From Theocolax elegans (Eukaryota; Arthropoda; Insecta; Hymenoptera; Cerocephalidae): a DNA stretch of 64,000 bases. Positions 11,566 to 23,399 of the stretch are shown in pieces (the stretch's first letter is position 1; every line of letters starts with the position of its first letter). Both the position numbers and the translations under genes were made by a program. The notes beneath the pieces are model-generated. The model did not search any database. It was not told the origin of the DNA and saw nothing but the letters and a program-made list of their open reading frames with translations. The DNA lies in assembly GCA_026168455.1 (NCBI GenBank), contig CM047426.1, forward strand, positions 69,536,916 to 69,600,915, in the 5' to 3' direction.

Positions 11566-12198
11566 TTTTTTCCTTGTAAGTGTAAGGATCTTAAACGTTC
11601 CGGGCATTCGACAGATGGAAAAGTTCTTAGAACACAACCTGACAATCCCACCCGAGCTTTACAAGGTAAAACAGAACGAGGAGCCTTATTAGACCAACAA
11701 AAGCGTGAGGATAACGATTGGTCTAAGGAACTCTAAAGGCAAATATATTATGGTATCAGAGATATAATTGGTTAAGACAGTGTAAAGAGATTGTTATTTC
11801 AGTCACTTAGCACCATCGGAGTGAACAATTTTAGTTGTTGCTCATTTTCACCCCGTTGTGGCACACCAAGTAAAGAGGACAAGAAGTCCTTGGTGAAGAA
11901 GGAAATTGTCCTCAACAACGAGTCCTTGGTGGAGAAGGTAGTTGTCGATGGTGTGCACAGTATGAACCGTACAAACTCGTTACTGAGGAGTACAGTTCAG
12001 GGGGAGGGGGGAAGGGGCAGGTGCCGTACTAAATACGTCCAAAATGACGCACACGGCATGGATTCTTAACGAAGATAGTCAAACTGATCAGATGATAACT
12101 GGAATCCAATCGGATAACCGGTTATTCTTTTTGGTACGACTCGCTGAACAGGAAAGCCTACTTTTGCCCTTGGGAGACGTCCACATAGAGGTTGAGAC
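11566..12198 (+). pseudogene. Gypsy pol 5' remnant (protease/linker region)
   Basis: Coding-like DNA with short open frames (for example 11,791-12,069). No protease DTG or DSG motif could be picked out with confidence. The position between zinc knuckle and RT suggests the protease-RT linker of the same gypsy element. Confidence 0.4.
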
Positions 12199-12550
12199 TG
12201 GTGCAAAAGATGTTTGACAAGGGCATCATTCAACCGAGTGCGAGTGATTGGTCAGCTAATGCGGTCATCGTCCGCAAGGATGATGGAAGTTATCGCTTCT
12301 GTACCGATTTTCGAGACCCTAATGCAGTCGCAAAATGAGATTCTTATCCAATTCCTAACATGGATACCATATTGGATAAGCTGCATAATGCAAGGCATAT
12401 ATCAAAAATTGATCTTAAAAAAGCTTACTTCCAAATATTAATGGTCGAGTCGAGCCGGCATTATACTGTATTTGCTGTACCAGGGTCGGAGCTATGGCAA
12501 TTCACGAGAATGCCTTGTGGACTCATAAATGCTCCTATGACCTTTGTGTA
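12199..12550 (+). pseudogene. Ty3/gypsy reverse transcriptase fragment
   Basis: One frame reads through the fingers and palm of a gypsy RT: MFDKGIIQPSASDWSANAV, the KDDGSYRFCTDFR block, an in-frame TGA, then MDTILDKLHNARHISKIDLK-type sequence and FTRMPCGLINAP. These match RT motifs up to the segment before the catalytic YXDD. The frame ends at TAA near 12,550, and the next recognisable pol sequence lies past the active site, so the YXDD block is deleted. This RT copy cannot be active. Confidence 0.9.
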
Positions 12551-12552
12551 AC

Positions 12553-12880
12553 GTTCCTTGGGTACAAATTGGACGCGAACGGCTTGCGCCCTGATGAGGA
12601 ACCAGTTGCCCCGGTCCTTAATACTCCACTCCTCGTAATGTCGAACAGCTGAGATCCTTTCTCGTGATGATAGGCAAGTATACTCGATTTATCAATCAAG
12701 AAGCTGACACTAAGGCTCTCCTTACCAAGTTGCTGCATAAAGACCAGGCTTGGGAATGGAGCGAGGAGCAGAAAGAGACGTTTGGTCAACTTAGAGTTGC
12801 ATTAGCTGAGTCGCCTGTACTAGCCCGACCATATTTTTCTAATCCATTTTCCAAAGTAACGCAAGTGACTCACCAATAGG
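12553..12880 (+). pseudogene. Gypsy RT connection / RNase H fragment
   Basis: FLGYKLDANGLRP, then after frame changes NVEQLRSFL, TKALLTKLLHKDQAWEWSEE and FGQLRVALAESPVLARP are the usual order at the RT thumb-RNase H junction of gypsy Pol. The sequence stops near 12,860, before RNase H active-site residues could be seen. Confidence 0.85.
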
Positions 12881-13100
12881 TGCGGTGTTGACGCTACTGG
12901 ACGATGTCACAGTTCGGGGATTCTGCTATAATCTTTTATGGTTCTTCGTCAATACTTCATGGGGGTCTTCATGTACCAGATAACTAAAGTCTGCAAAGCC
13001 AGAGTATTTGGATACATTAATTCCAGCTCCTAGCAGTGCAGTACATTCTTCTGAGCGAATTAAGCTTTCTGCTTTTAAAGAATCCAGTAGTGACTACCAG
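12881..13100. other. Junction between gypsy remnant and LINE
   Basis: No clear family signal. Coding-like composition fades from pol and LINE coding begins. The exact boundary cannot be placed. Confidence 0.4.
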
Positions 13101-14944
13101 CACTTATAAGAAATCGATATTGCTTCTGAACTCACTACTCTTCATATTTATCATCAAGGCCATCTCTCTCCTAACTATATCTGTCATTAACATCTTCAAT
13201 TTCCTGACATTCCATAAACTCATCACAATCAAGAACTCTCGGAAACCATGGAAACCATGGATCATCCTGACTATTAAAAGCTTCATTAAATCTCGAAATA
13301 ATGCTTATAGAAAATTGGAATTGACTGGCCTAAGATCTGACTATTTCAATTACAAGAAATTACGCATTCTAGTCAAAAACTCCATAGACTCTAGGAAGTT
13401 CAATCATCTCAGCAATAAACACAATAGTATAACAGAACCATCCTCATCATGGAAAGAGCTCATGAAAATGGGGTGGACCTCACAACCCAATCCATCTCCC
13501 ATAAATATCTTCTCAACAGACCAGCTAGATCCTCAAAAAATTTATTCATGACCAACTTACATTATCTTGAGAAAAATGACAATCATCAAGCGGCCTTATT
13601 AGTTGTATTGGATGACATCAGGTGAGCTACTAACAATAGAAAAATTACCATCTTTGTCCTATTCGATTTTCGTAAAGCCTTTGATTCAGTACCTCTTGGC
13701 CCTCCCTTAATCAAGCTGAGAAAAATAGGATGCTCGGATGTAGTCTTGTGCTGGTTCTATCAATATCTTATGAATCATTCACATACCGTAGCGGACGAAA
13801 CTGCGACACTGTCACACTGGCTTGGTACCTTCAGGGGTACCCCTTAAGGTAGCGTTTTTGGTCCGTTGTTCTTTTCAATAGTTATAAATGACTTGCAATT
13901 AGTTCTACAATACTCGAACTATATGATTTTCACGGACGACACACAGGTTTATCACTTGTTTTATCCTACTAAATTCGATTTACGGGTGTCCAACGTATAA
14001 GTAAAGATGCGAACGCTGTAGAAAATTGGGCTAAAAATAATGGCCTCAAATTAAAGCAATAAAACCTAAGTGATAAACCTGGGTAGTCGGGCTTTCATCT
14101 TGCGTATCATCGGGAACGCTGCCTTGAGGGTAAAAATAGGAAATGAGCTTGTAAAATCCCTTGGTGTCTAGATTACACTCACTCTCTACTGGTCGAGACA
14201 AGTGGCAGTTATTTCTCAGATAGTTTACAAAACACCTTTTTTGCTCAAATATTGCAGACAATCGTTTTCTCGAGAATCGCGTAAGAGACTATTCGAAGCC
14301 CAAATTTTTCCAACCTTTGACTATGCTTGTGCGGTCTATAATAATGTTGATGCAACCAGGAATCTGAAACTTAGTCGATTGCTGAATACGTGTGTTAGAT
14401 TCGTATAGGGCAACATACCTAGAAAGGCTCACGTAACTCGGTCGGTCGAGCTCAGAAGGGCTTTATTCATTGCCACCACTGCATTTAATATCATCCTCTG
14501 TTTCAATTCATCGTAATATCTTGCACAACATTTCACATTACCTACGAAATTCATGTTCAACTCGCGTAACTGCTCGCCATCCTCCCTCGTCCTTAACTTA
14601 CCTCCTACAGAGCGCAAAAGCCCTAAATCAATCATTCGTTATCACCGCCACTTGCCTTATATATCATCTTCCATTTATAGATTTCAATCTTCTCGCACAT
14701 AATTCATTCAAAGCCAATCTCCTAATATACCTAATTGAGCTCGGTCGTTAAGCTTAATAGTACAGAGTCACCACAGAGGTACTGAGCTGTCCCCCTTTAC
14801 CCGAACTGTAATTACCAGTACTATCTGCTCTGTCTGTGTAGCTCTTATTTGACGTTTCTTAATGTATTTATTCTTATTATTTTGTATATAACTATTTATT
14901 TATTTATAATTTGCGTTTTATATTGTGTTTGTAATTTTATATTT
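13101..14944 (+). mobile_element. LINE ORF2 remnant with reverse transcriptase
   Basis: The frame at 13,036-13,551 carries a linker typical of I/Jockey/R1-group LINEs (PWIILTIKSFIKSRNNAYRK, then YKKLRILVKNSIDSRKFNHL). RT motifs follow in other frames: FDFRKAFDSVP at about 13,662-13,694, GSVFGPLFF near 13,850 and an FTDD-type catalytic box at about 13,929-13,940, where FADD is usual. RLFEAQIFPTFDYACAVYNN and later segments give the RT thumb and C-terminal region. Multiple stops (one inside the GTP-GSVFGP block) make this copy dead. The TTTATTTATTTATAA-like tail is split by the solo LTR at 14,945. Confidence 0.85.
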
Positions 14945-15096
14945 TGTAACGGTAAACGGTTCGCGCGAGACGAAATTGTACCAATCGCGTGAGTTTACCG
15001 TCAAAGACGCGTAAGGTGCATGCGCGAACGCGCAGGAGGCCCGGTGTGCACGACCAGAAGTCATGTGACGCGAATCTCGTTGAACGAGGAAAGCGA

Positions 15097-15169
<73 letters not shown>

Positions 15170-16035
15170 GAAGGAAGGACAAAACGAGAGGTCGAAGAAA
15201 TCGAACGAAGGAGGAGCATACGTTTCCCCCAAGTCCTCTGCATAATTCAAGTAAGTCCTGGCCAGGCGACGTCATAATAAAATCGGGACGCGAGCGAAGA
15301 CCGGAGACGGGGTACGCGCGGTAGCCTTGTAATTGAACGAGAGGTTAGCTACTCTCGTCGCGACACTCTCTCTCGTTCGCGAAACCACGCATACGGCAAA
15401 TCGGAGTGTTTCACAACTCCGGCGCGACTACAACCGTCAGAATTCGAAATAGAGACAGATAATTTATACCTGGCACACCGACTGCGTTTAATTCGAGACG
15501 CCGTGTATCGATACGTGTTTTTGCGACGGGCGCACACACACACATACGCGACTTTGTATTTTCCTAGTTTATTCGTTCTATTAGTCTTGTTTACCTTGAA
15601 CCAAGGTTTACCATTGCCTTGGCTCAACTTATTGTTAATATCTCTCCGTTTTTATCTCATATAACTATTTCATTATCTTTGATTTCGAGTAACGGTCAAT
15701 CGAACCCGTGATCACCTCATATCCCAAAGGAGAATACCGCCATGCCCCGCGGGTGTCGTGCATTGCTTCGCACGACATATAACTGAGGAGCCGAACACGA
15801 GCATCAACGACGAGTGATATTCAGGTTATACTAGGTAAGTACATACGCTGTACACAGGGCAGACAACGTCATTCGGAGCTTGAGGCTAGCTCCAATCATC
15901 CTAATAGGCGATTTCGCCGACTTATCAGCTGCTTGGTGAGACAGCTGATCATAGTCGTGCGGAGATTTCCTGTGCATCGGGTACATGCACAGGACGATTA
16001 AAACCCTCCTGACGAATAATACCGACACCGTTACA
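14945..16035. mobile_element. Solo LTR with ATTT target duplication
   Basis: The block begins TGTAACGGTAAACGG and ends CCGTTACA, giving TG...CA ends with an 8-bp terminal inverted repeat. Both sides carry ATTT (14,941-14,944 and 16,036-16,039), the 4-bp duplication expected of gypsy or retroviral integrases. At 1,091 bp it has a (GA)n tract (about 15,095-15,170) and no internal coding region. This is the product expected from LTR-LTR recombination, here inside the LINE 3' tail. Confidence 0.9.
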
Positions 16036-16227
16036 ATTTTATAAATGTTATTTATTTATTTACTAGCAACAATTCCTGGTCGGCATTATATTAATTTTAA
16101 TATTTATTTTTTATATATTTTTTTAACTTCATATTTTTAAAATTTAATTGAATAACAAAGTATAATATACTATAATATGTAATTAATTAACCTAGTATTC
16201 AGTTATAAATAATTTTTTTTAATCAAT
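16036..16227 (+). other. LINE 3' tail continuation
   Basis: AT-rich DNA resuming the TTATTTATTTA texture found before the solo LTR. No gene. Confidence 0.4.
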
Positions 16228-16705
16228 AATATAAAAATAACAGTGACCGACACGGTGGCGGAGTGGCGGAGACGCACCTCGGCCGGTCACGGAAGTTAAG
16301 CAGCACTGAGTGCGGTTGGCACTTGGATGGGTGACGCTCTCGGTCGCTTGGCTTTCGTGGCGGGTTAGGTGTTTTTTCATACTTCACAACGTGAGCGGGA
16401 GGTGTGAAACATTCGGTTTCGGTGTCAAGGCCTACGCAATGTGACTTTGACACCCAAAAAGAATGTTTCGAATACACCGGCCATCTCGGGTGAGGTTTTC
16501 CCTGCTTCACAGGTTTCCCTCATCCACGGGCATAACCCCGGGCGAATGCGAGATGGTGGGGTTTTTAAGGGAGGGATAAAGCACCCACACATAGGTGGTA
16601 GGTGAACACCGTTAAAGTCTCCAGGGATAAACGGTAGGAAGTGCCAGGAAAAAGAAAGCACAAAATCAAGAATAAAAAAAAAAAAAGAATATAAAAATAA
16701 CAGTG
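16228..16705 (+). mobile_element. 5S-rRNA-derived SINE with 18-bp target duplication
   Basis: The element (16,246-16,687) is flanked by a perfect direct repeat, AATATAAAAATAACAGTG, at 16,228-16,245 and 16,688-16,705. Its head matches the internal promoter part of 5S rRNA: GGAAGTTAAGCAG at 16,291-16,303 and CTTGGATGGGTGAC at 16,322-16,335. A unique body and an A-rich tail (about 16,668-16,687) follow. A Pol III promoter, long target duplication and A-tail define a SINE mobilised by a LINE. A second, truncated member lies at 6,393-6,541. Confidence 0.9.
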
Positions 16706-17135
16706 CATTATATTTGCAAAATTGTAAATACTTATTTAATCTTAGTCAATTACTCAAGAGTTAAAAGATACTGAACATATTTCTACATGTTACTGAACCA
16801 TTTAAAAAAAATTAAAAATAATGGACATGACAAGACTTTCACTAGAGTAAGAAAATTTAATATTTCTTTGCCAATAACACTTTTCCTGTAGGAAGCTACA
16901 TCAATCTAGTAACAAATGTATGACTTTTCTATCAGAATAATATTTTCAACAACAAAATTTAGAATATAAAATTATTCTTTGACCATTTTACATATATATC
17001 ATGCTTCTTGAAAAGAAACGAACCATTTAAAATTTCATAAAAAATTATCAAAATCAGCTCACAAATCGTATGCAATCAATTATTTACTCCAACAAATAAT
17101 ATTTATATATAATAAATCACTTCATAAAAAATACC
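16706..17135. other. AT-rich spacer
   Basis: No gene or structured element is seen. Confidence 0.5.
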
Positions 17136-18025
17136 CTCCCCCTCCTTCCTTCCACCCCAATCTCTCATTAAATGGGGGATAAATGAATAGTGGTTGTCAT
17201 ATTGTTAATAACCGTAGCCGAAAAACCTCATTAGAGTATTTTTAGAATTGTTAAAAAAGAATGGATGTTATGATGTTATTCACCTGTACCAAAAACCCCT
17301 ATAATATTTTGGGAATTTTTCTAATTTTAGCCCCCTTTCCTTCTCTCCACCCCTGTCAACCATTAAATGGAGACTGGTTGAGCATCGATAGAGACTGGTT
17401 ATTATATATTGATATTCACCGTAGCAAATAATTAGTAATCGAAAATCCCCATTAAAGTTTTTTTAGAATTCTTATATTTCTATTCTCCCTCCTCCTTATT
17501 ATTTCATTTTTAAATTGGGGGATAATAAAGAATGGATGTTATAATGTTATTCATCTGTACCAAAAACCCCCAAAATATATATGGAATTTTTCTAATTTTA
17601 GACCCCCTTCCTTCTCTCCTCCCCTGTTAACTATTAATTGAAGGATAAATAGAGACTGGTTATCATATTGATATTCACCGTAACCGAAAATCCCCATTAA
17701 AGTTTTTTTTAAATTCTTATATTTTTAATCCCCCCCCCCCTTCTTTCATCTTTAAAATAGCGTATAAAAAAGAAAGGTAGTCATACTGTTATGCACATGT
17801 TCCGAAATCCCCATAAATTGTTTTTGATACTTTTATAATTTTACCCTCCTCCCTCCAATCATCTCTCCCCCATCTTCCATTAAATGGGGGATAAATGATT
17901 ACTGGTTGTCATATTGTAATTAACCGTAACCGAACATCCCCATTAGAGTTTTTTTAGAATTCTTATATTTTTATTCTCCCTCTTCCTCATTATTTCATTT
18001 TTAATATGGGGGATAAAAAAGAATG
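17136..18025. repeat. ~245-bp tandem repeat, four degenerate units
   Basis: The block CCCCATTA(A/G)AGTTTTTTTA recurs at about 17,447, 17,691 and 17,938, with a diverged start at 17,227, a spacing of about 220-247 bp. Alternating blocks GGGGGATAAA and ACCAAAAACCCC suggest each unit is itself an old dimer. C-rich stretches such as CCTCCCTCC are part of the unit. Non-coding. Confidence 0.8.
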
Positions 18026-18604
18026 GACTGGGCTGCCGCCCAGATCACCCACAAGAAGGACCAGGTTACTCTCAAGGGCTAGCTAGTGGACAATGGTGTA
18101 CAACAGACGATGCGGTTTGACTTACCATCTCCAGGGACTCCTTTCACAGCGGCAAAGCCGTTAGAGGCAGTCCGGCGCAAGCCGACTCGGCCAATACGAC
18201 CACCGACTCCGGCAACCTCGCAACCTCCACCTACTCAGCGGGGAACATCCACTGCCACATCTAAACCTCGAGTGGTCGCCAACATCCTGCTGCCACCTGC
18301 AGGGCGCCTCCCTCTTCGTCCGAGGACAACTCGCCGTTAAAGTGGCCCGCGCCCGGGTTGGTCCACCTTGACCAACCCCAACTAGAAATTCATTACGTGA
18401 GCGGGGCTTAGCGGCGTTCACCTGACCGTCCAACTCTGGCCACGAGTTTCTCGAGGCCAGAGCCAGGCTCGTAGAGAGTTAGTTGAGGGGTAGTGCTGTG
18501 TCCTTCCTCAGCGCACGCAGATGCCACCACGTCAGCGGCACCGCGGACCAGCAGATTCTCGGCTTTCTCGACCGACCTACCGTCGACATCTCGTCGAATA
18601 CGGA
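18026..18604. other. GC-rich unclassified coding-like block
   Basis: Composition jumps sharply at 18,026. A frame at 18,086-18,340 gives a proline-, arginine- and threonine-rich 84-residue peptide resembling a disordered Gag-type tail, but there is no diagnostic motif. Most likely another retroelement fragment. Confidence 0.4.
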
Positions 18605-19140
18605 CCATTTGCTTGAAAATGCATCATACGATTTTCTTTATCCTAGATTATGCGTAATATTAGAGATAAGATTAGGTTTAGAAATAGTATTTATAAGCAT
18701 TTTGTTCATTTTCGAAAGCCTGAACTTTTGTCTCGCTATAGCTTTATGAAAAGGAAATTAAAAATTATTTTGAAATATGCCAAGGCTACTTATATCAATT
18801 ATAAACTTGCTGAGTGTCATAGCTCTAAATGTTAGAGAATCTTGTCAAACTATGGTATTATCATGAATTTCCCGTCTTGGCCCCTAGGTTTCTTTTCATC
18901 CGCTGAGCTTGCTTCATTTTATGGTTCTATAACGTGCACCTACCCTCCTTGTACAGTTGATGAGTTGAATTCTTTATGTGACTTACATAGCTTACATATC
19001 ACTACCTCTTTTTCTTTTACTAATTTTACTGAAAATGAGGTTATTAAAGCTATTAGAAGATGTCTCCCTAAATTCCATGGAAGAATATGTCAATTGAGTC
19101 ATATAGTTACACAACCATTTGGAAAAAATCTGTTGTTGCC
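18605..19140 (+). mobile_element. Second LINE ORF2 fragment
   Basis: Overlapping frames give RNIRDKIRFRNSIYKHF, RYSFMKRKLKIILKYAKATY and SFSFTNFTENEVIKAIRRC. These match the endonuclease-RT linker and RT start of an I/Jockey/LOA-like LINE. The fragment ends before catalytic RT motifs and holds a stop near 18,833. It differs in sequence from the LINE at 13.1 kb, so two families are present. Confidence 0.65.
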
Positions 19141-19800
19141 CTAAATATAGTTTCTTGTCCATCTTTTTCGTCTGAGTCTAGACAAAGAAATATGTTTTCC
19201 TAATATTATTTTATTTCATTGCAACGACGTTTCGTCGCAAAGCCCCCTTCCCCCCTCGAAACACCTTATCATCCTGCTGATGTGGGAGTTGAAAAGATGG
19301 CAATGAAATGAATGATAACACGCACGCTAAGTCGATTACCCCCGTCCAGACAAACTAGCGCCGAGGGGCGATGAGCTTCTTCTGCGGGACTGTTTCCTGC
19401 CACCGTTTCCAACAACAAGCGACACTCCCGAAAAAAGTCAGGGTCATTGCTGGGATATGTCGGTGAGCCAGTGATGACGTTCGGGCTGCTCGATCACTTG
19501 AATTATAGATGCAGGTTCTAGGGTCAATAACAACAACTCGGCTAAATAGTCTATTTGCTGAAATTAGGTGTTAAGACCCGCCTGCACCACGTCTAATGGT
19601 CCAGAGTTTGTTACTCTCAAACCTTGCGCCAAGTGACAAAGGAATGTTTCTTGTGGAGGTCTATCCTGGATTAGCTCAATGCAGAGTTGCCGAGTCCTGT
19701 TCTCTTCACGTCCGCGGGTCAATTTACAATCAACGGTTTAACCTGTTCTTGTACGGTTTCTTTTTTTAGCCCCATTATCAGAACGTAAAATAAATTTTCA
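19141..19800 (-). other. Unclassified mixed block with a coding-like minus-strand stretch
   Basis: GC content is raised. On the minus strand from about 19,724 to 19,585 one frame reads as an uninterrupted peptide containing CIELIQDRPPQETFL and LAQGLRVTNSGPL, with normal protein composition. I do not recognise the family. It may be a Gag-type fragment. Confidence 0.35.
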
Positions 19801-22200
19801 AACAATTTATATATAGACTCTATACCTTTATTGCTTGATTTCGACTGCTCGCTTTTATTATTTTTCTTATTACTTGAAGCTTCGGGCGATTTCGTATTGC
19901 TATTATTGTTAGAACATGCGGTTTGTAAATGCCCTTGCTTCCCAATTAACGTACTTTTCCGAATAAAGAATTCTTAAAATTCTCTTTTATATCCGTTCAT
20001 ATAGAATACTTATAAATTTTTTAAAGTTTACTCTAAGTTTGTATATTTAAAAATATGATATTTTTTATGAATTAAATGTGATGTGCAAGTAGACTATGAA
20101 CTTACTGCAAATTAATTCTCAGAATCAAAATTAAAAAATATTTTTTATATGTGGAAGAAAATAATCTTCAAGTGTACTATAAGGTTCCTTGAATTTTATT
20201 TATGTGTTAAAAGATAAAAAATGTTTTCATAGCACATATAATGTAATCTAATAGTGTACGGAAAAACTATTACAATTTTATTTGAAATGTCAGAGTTGGC
20301 ACATTTTTGAATTGGCATAAAAATACGTATTATTTTGGAAATTAACATTATTTAATTACATTATTATTAATTATAATTTAAATATATTATTATAATTATT
20401 ATTAATTATAATAATTACATCCAGAAGATGAACATAAAAAACTATGAATAACCTATCAATACGCTACTATAACACTGTGGGTAAAGGATCAATACAAAGT
20501 CCTTTCTCGACTACACGCTTGTTCTATTTGTGTTGGTAGAGTTCAAGCAAGTATGAATAAAGGGTAAACGTGAATGAGACAATTTAATTGGGATCAAATA
20601 AAATAGAAGCCAGGAGGTTAATCAGTTTAGTGGAGGAGATGGTAAAGGATGCGTTATAGGATTTAGTGCGAGGAGAATGATACGTGAGGGATTTAGAGCA
20701 AAAACGGGATCAGGTATATTTTGATGGGAAAAAAGTGATAAGAGTGAGGTGTTTAGCGAAGTATGATTGCCATGAGTGTGCAATGACATCATATGCTAAT
20801 GAAGTCATCAGGAAGATGCATCTAGACTCGACCGAAAGCCAACCCAAGCCCGTCTAAAAGGCGTGACATGCCTCGAAATGTTTCCCTAAACAAAACATAC
20901 GCAGATATTCAAGAGGAATCTTGAAGAGAAAGAGAGAGAGTATTTTTATTGGACTACAAGGGATGGAGAACTCGGGGGCACTAATTTTTTAAAAAATTGC
21001 AATTGCAATAATACTCCTTTTCAAAATGTATACAATAAATGTAACCGACAGATACTTTTTTTAAGTAAAAGTATTGGTAGTAAGTATCTAATTTTTACTT
21101 TCATTGCAATTTTAACACAAGTATCCGTTTCTTTTGAGCATCCAGATACTTCTCAGGCTCTGCTTAAAACTATGTAAAAAATTAGTAATATATGAACGCA
21201 AATAAGATAAAAAGCGGTAAAGTATAATTAAATAAAACAGAAATGTTACAATAATATATCTGAAAATTAATTGAACATACGCTACATTGTGCAAAAAATA
21301 ATATGAGGTACAGGGAGATACAAAAATATCTACGGATCTCCGCAACATACGCACGATTCAAGAGAGATAGTTTGAATGTGTTGTAGGAATTAGGATTAAA
21401 TGCGATGAAATGTAGGAAATTAATGATACGAACAGCGTTGTTAAGAAATGATTTATTAAAGGCCTCAGTGCACGAAGGAAGGTAAGTGAGGAATTTTCCA
21501 TATGGGAGAGTGACGGGAAGATGACGGGGAATAATCTTGAAGTAGACAAAGAAGTTGTTTTAAAACAGTGTTTAACAAGGTAATGAGGTGAATTATGAGA
21601 TATTAGTTAACCCAGCCTTAACTGCTTGGTGTTAGTATATTTCGTAAAAAGTGCGTAAAAAGTTACAACCGTTTGTAGTAAAAAAGACAATGTTCGGCGG
21701 AGTCAGACCAAGTGTTTTTTGTCACACAAGGTTGGGACTTTATAACGCACGTGTTAAGAACGATATTTTTCGATACAGTATACCGAAAATTGCATTTGAA
21801 AAAATATAAACAATGCGTAAAATGCGAATTTACGCATACTATATTGAGTCCTCGCCGATCATAAGGATTGAAGCCAGTCTTCTTCTAATCATGTTCTAAG
21901 CTATCGGTAACACGTGGTCGGTTCGCGGAGTCGAGTTAGCTTCCTCCTAACGTGCACTCACGCAATCAATCTCTAGATCGAATTAATATTTATCGTACAT
22001 ATACACACACGCACATATACATAATTCACACCTTAACATAATATATCTAATTTGATTAACAGTTTGTAATTCAAGGGGTTTTTATGCCGCGAGGCATTTC
22101 TCCTTTTGAGCCAAATAAATTGATATTTAATGGCTCAATTGAATGTGTTTTAATTATAACCTCTTTTCCTTCATAGTATTTCATAACCTTTAAATTTTCA
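19801..22200. other. AT-rich DNA without an identifiable gene
   Basis: Small minus-strand frames (21,112-21,354; 21,358-21,549) are leucine- and serine-rich with no motif I can place. A GA run lies near 20,930-20,940 and a GC-richer patch near 21,840-22,000, followed by a CACACACGCACATATAC stretch. Possibly decayed retroelement tails. No call is made. Confidence 0.4.
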
Positions 22201-22507
22201 TAAAAAAACTATAAATATATAAAATTTTGAACTATGAAAAAGATATTTAAAAATTACAATACAAGTTTATTTTACATCTCCACTTATGGGGTTATATTGA
22301 ACAATACGATCATACAATATTAGACAGTAAGCAGCAGTTCCGCAAATTCAGCAGTGCAAATTCGAGTTTTTTTTAAAGCAATCGATAACAAGTAGTGGTG
22401 CAAGTATTATAAATTTATTTTTATTTATTAATGGGTTTATAATATTATATTTGTTATAATCATAAGCACATTGAAATTGAACATACATATCATACAAAAA
22501 ATCATAC

Positions 22508-23345
22508 CTAAATATGTGATATATCAAAATTTAAATTTTCATTTGGGTAGAACAGTAAATTGAAAATTAACTGTCTATTTGTAATGTTATATTGATTGAA
22601 ATGTCTAGCATTTCTTGAATGTAAATTTGTTCTATTAGTTTGAAAGCTAACAATAATAAATCTAGGTTTTTCTAGTTGATTAGATGTTTTACAGATCAAA
22701 TGTTGTGATGTTGTTGGAATCATTGAATATTTATAAAGCTCCCAAGACCGAATACTTATAGCGACGGGTATATATTTTCTAATGTAATTAAATAACTATA
22801 TCAGACGTTAGTCTGACATTATCTTGAATGATTCATAAAAATTTCTATCATTCTCTTTAAAAGACTGTTGTACAACGGCATTCAAATCAGTTATTAGTTT
22901 CGTTTCTTTAACATCAATCCATCTAGCATTTTCCAAAAATTCAAGTAGCTTTATTAAGAAGGGTAGTATAAGATGATACTTCCATCAGCTTTTATTATTT
23001 TTCCATAAATATGTAATAAACTTTTTGATAGTAATAGGCATAAATCTTGATGTTGTATTAATATACGAATCACATTACTATTATTCAATGTTAATGAAGT
23101 ATAAGGTTACTGCACTACCTCTTGATGAGCTATCAATTCATCAAAGATAACCAATGTATGCACATTTAGTATTTCCTCCATTTTTTCTAGGACAGCAGCA
23201 TCAAATCAAAATACAAGTTATTTTCTGTTGTTTAGTATTTATTTTTGGTTGGTAATGGCTCTGAGACCTAAGCTTCTTAGAAACTGAATGTGATTTTGTG
23301 TTAATTTGTTAATTGTCTAAGAGCAATTCATCGTCTGACGGCATG
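22508..23345 (-). pseudogene. Double-jelly-roll capsid-like protein, decayed
   Basis: Minus-strand frames carry, in order, HIQFLRSLGLRAI (about 23,300), SIQHQDLCLL and IYGKIIKADGSI (about 23,050-22,980), WIDVKETKLITDLN (about 22,920) and an intact C-terminal piece (22,723-22,508) with CKTSNQLEKPRFIIVSFQT and FNQYNITNRQLIFN. These are hallmarks of the double-jelly-roll-like capsid family carried by Polinton/adintovirus-like elements and by many insect genomes. Several frameshifts, stops and an internal deletion are present, so no full protein is possible. It lies downstream of the other virion-type genes on the same strand. Confidence 0.75.
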
Positions 23346-23399
23346 GTAGTACATTAATATATACTCTATCAATCTTAGCATTAAAAATATTACTCATTA

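Noticed and set aside
14918..15277. Frames with long Ser-Leu or Arg-Glu runs
   Set aside because: Products of the (GA)n microsatellite within the solo LTR.
16246..16345. Possible functional 5S rRNA gene
   Set aside because: Only the internal promoter part matches; the 5' and 3' stem sequences of 5S are replaced, and the unit has a SINE body, A-tail and target duplication.
16423..16661. Minus-strand frames across the SINE
   Set aside because: Overlap the SINE body and have no homology signal.
21112..21549. Two minus-strand frames of 80 and 63 codons
   Set aside because: Low-complexity Leu/Ser/Tyr composition expected from AT-rich DNA; no motif.
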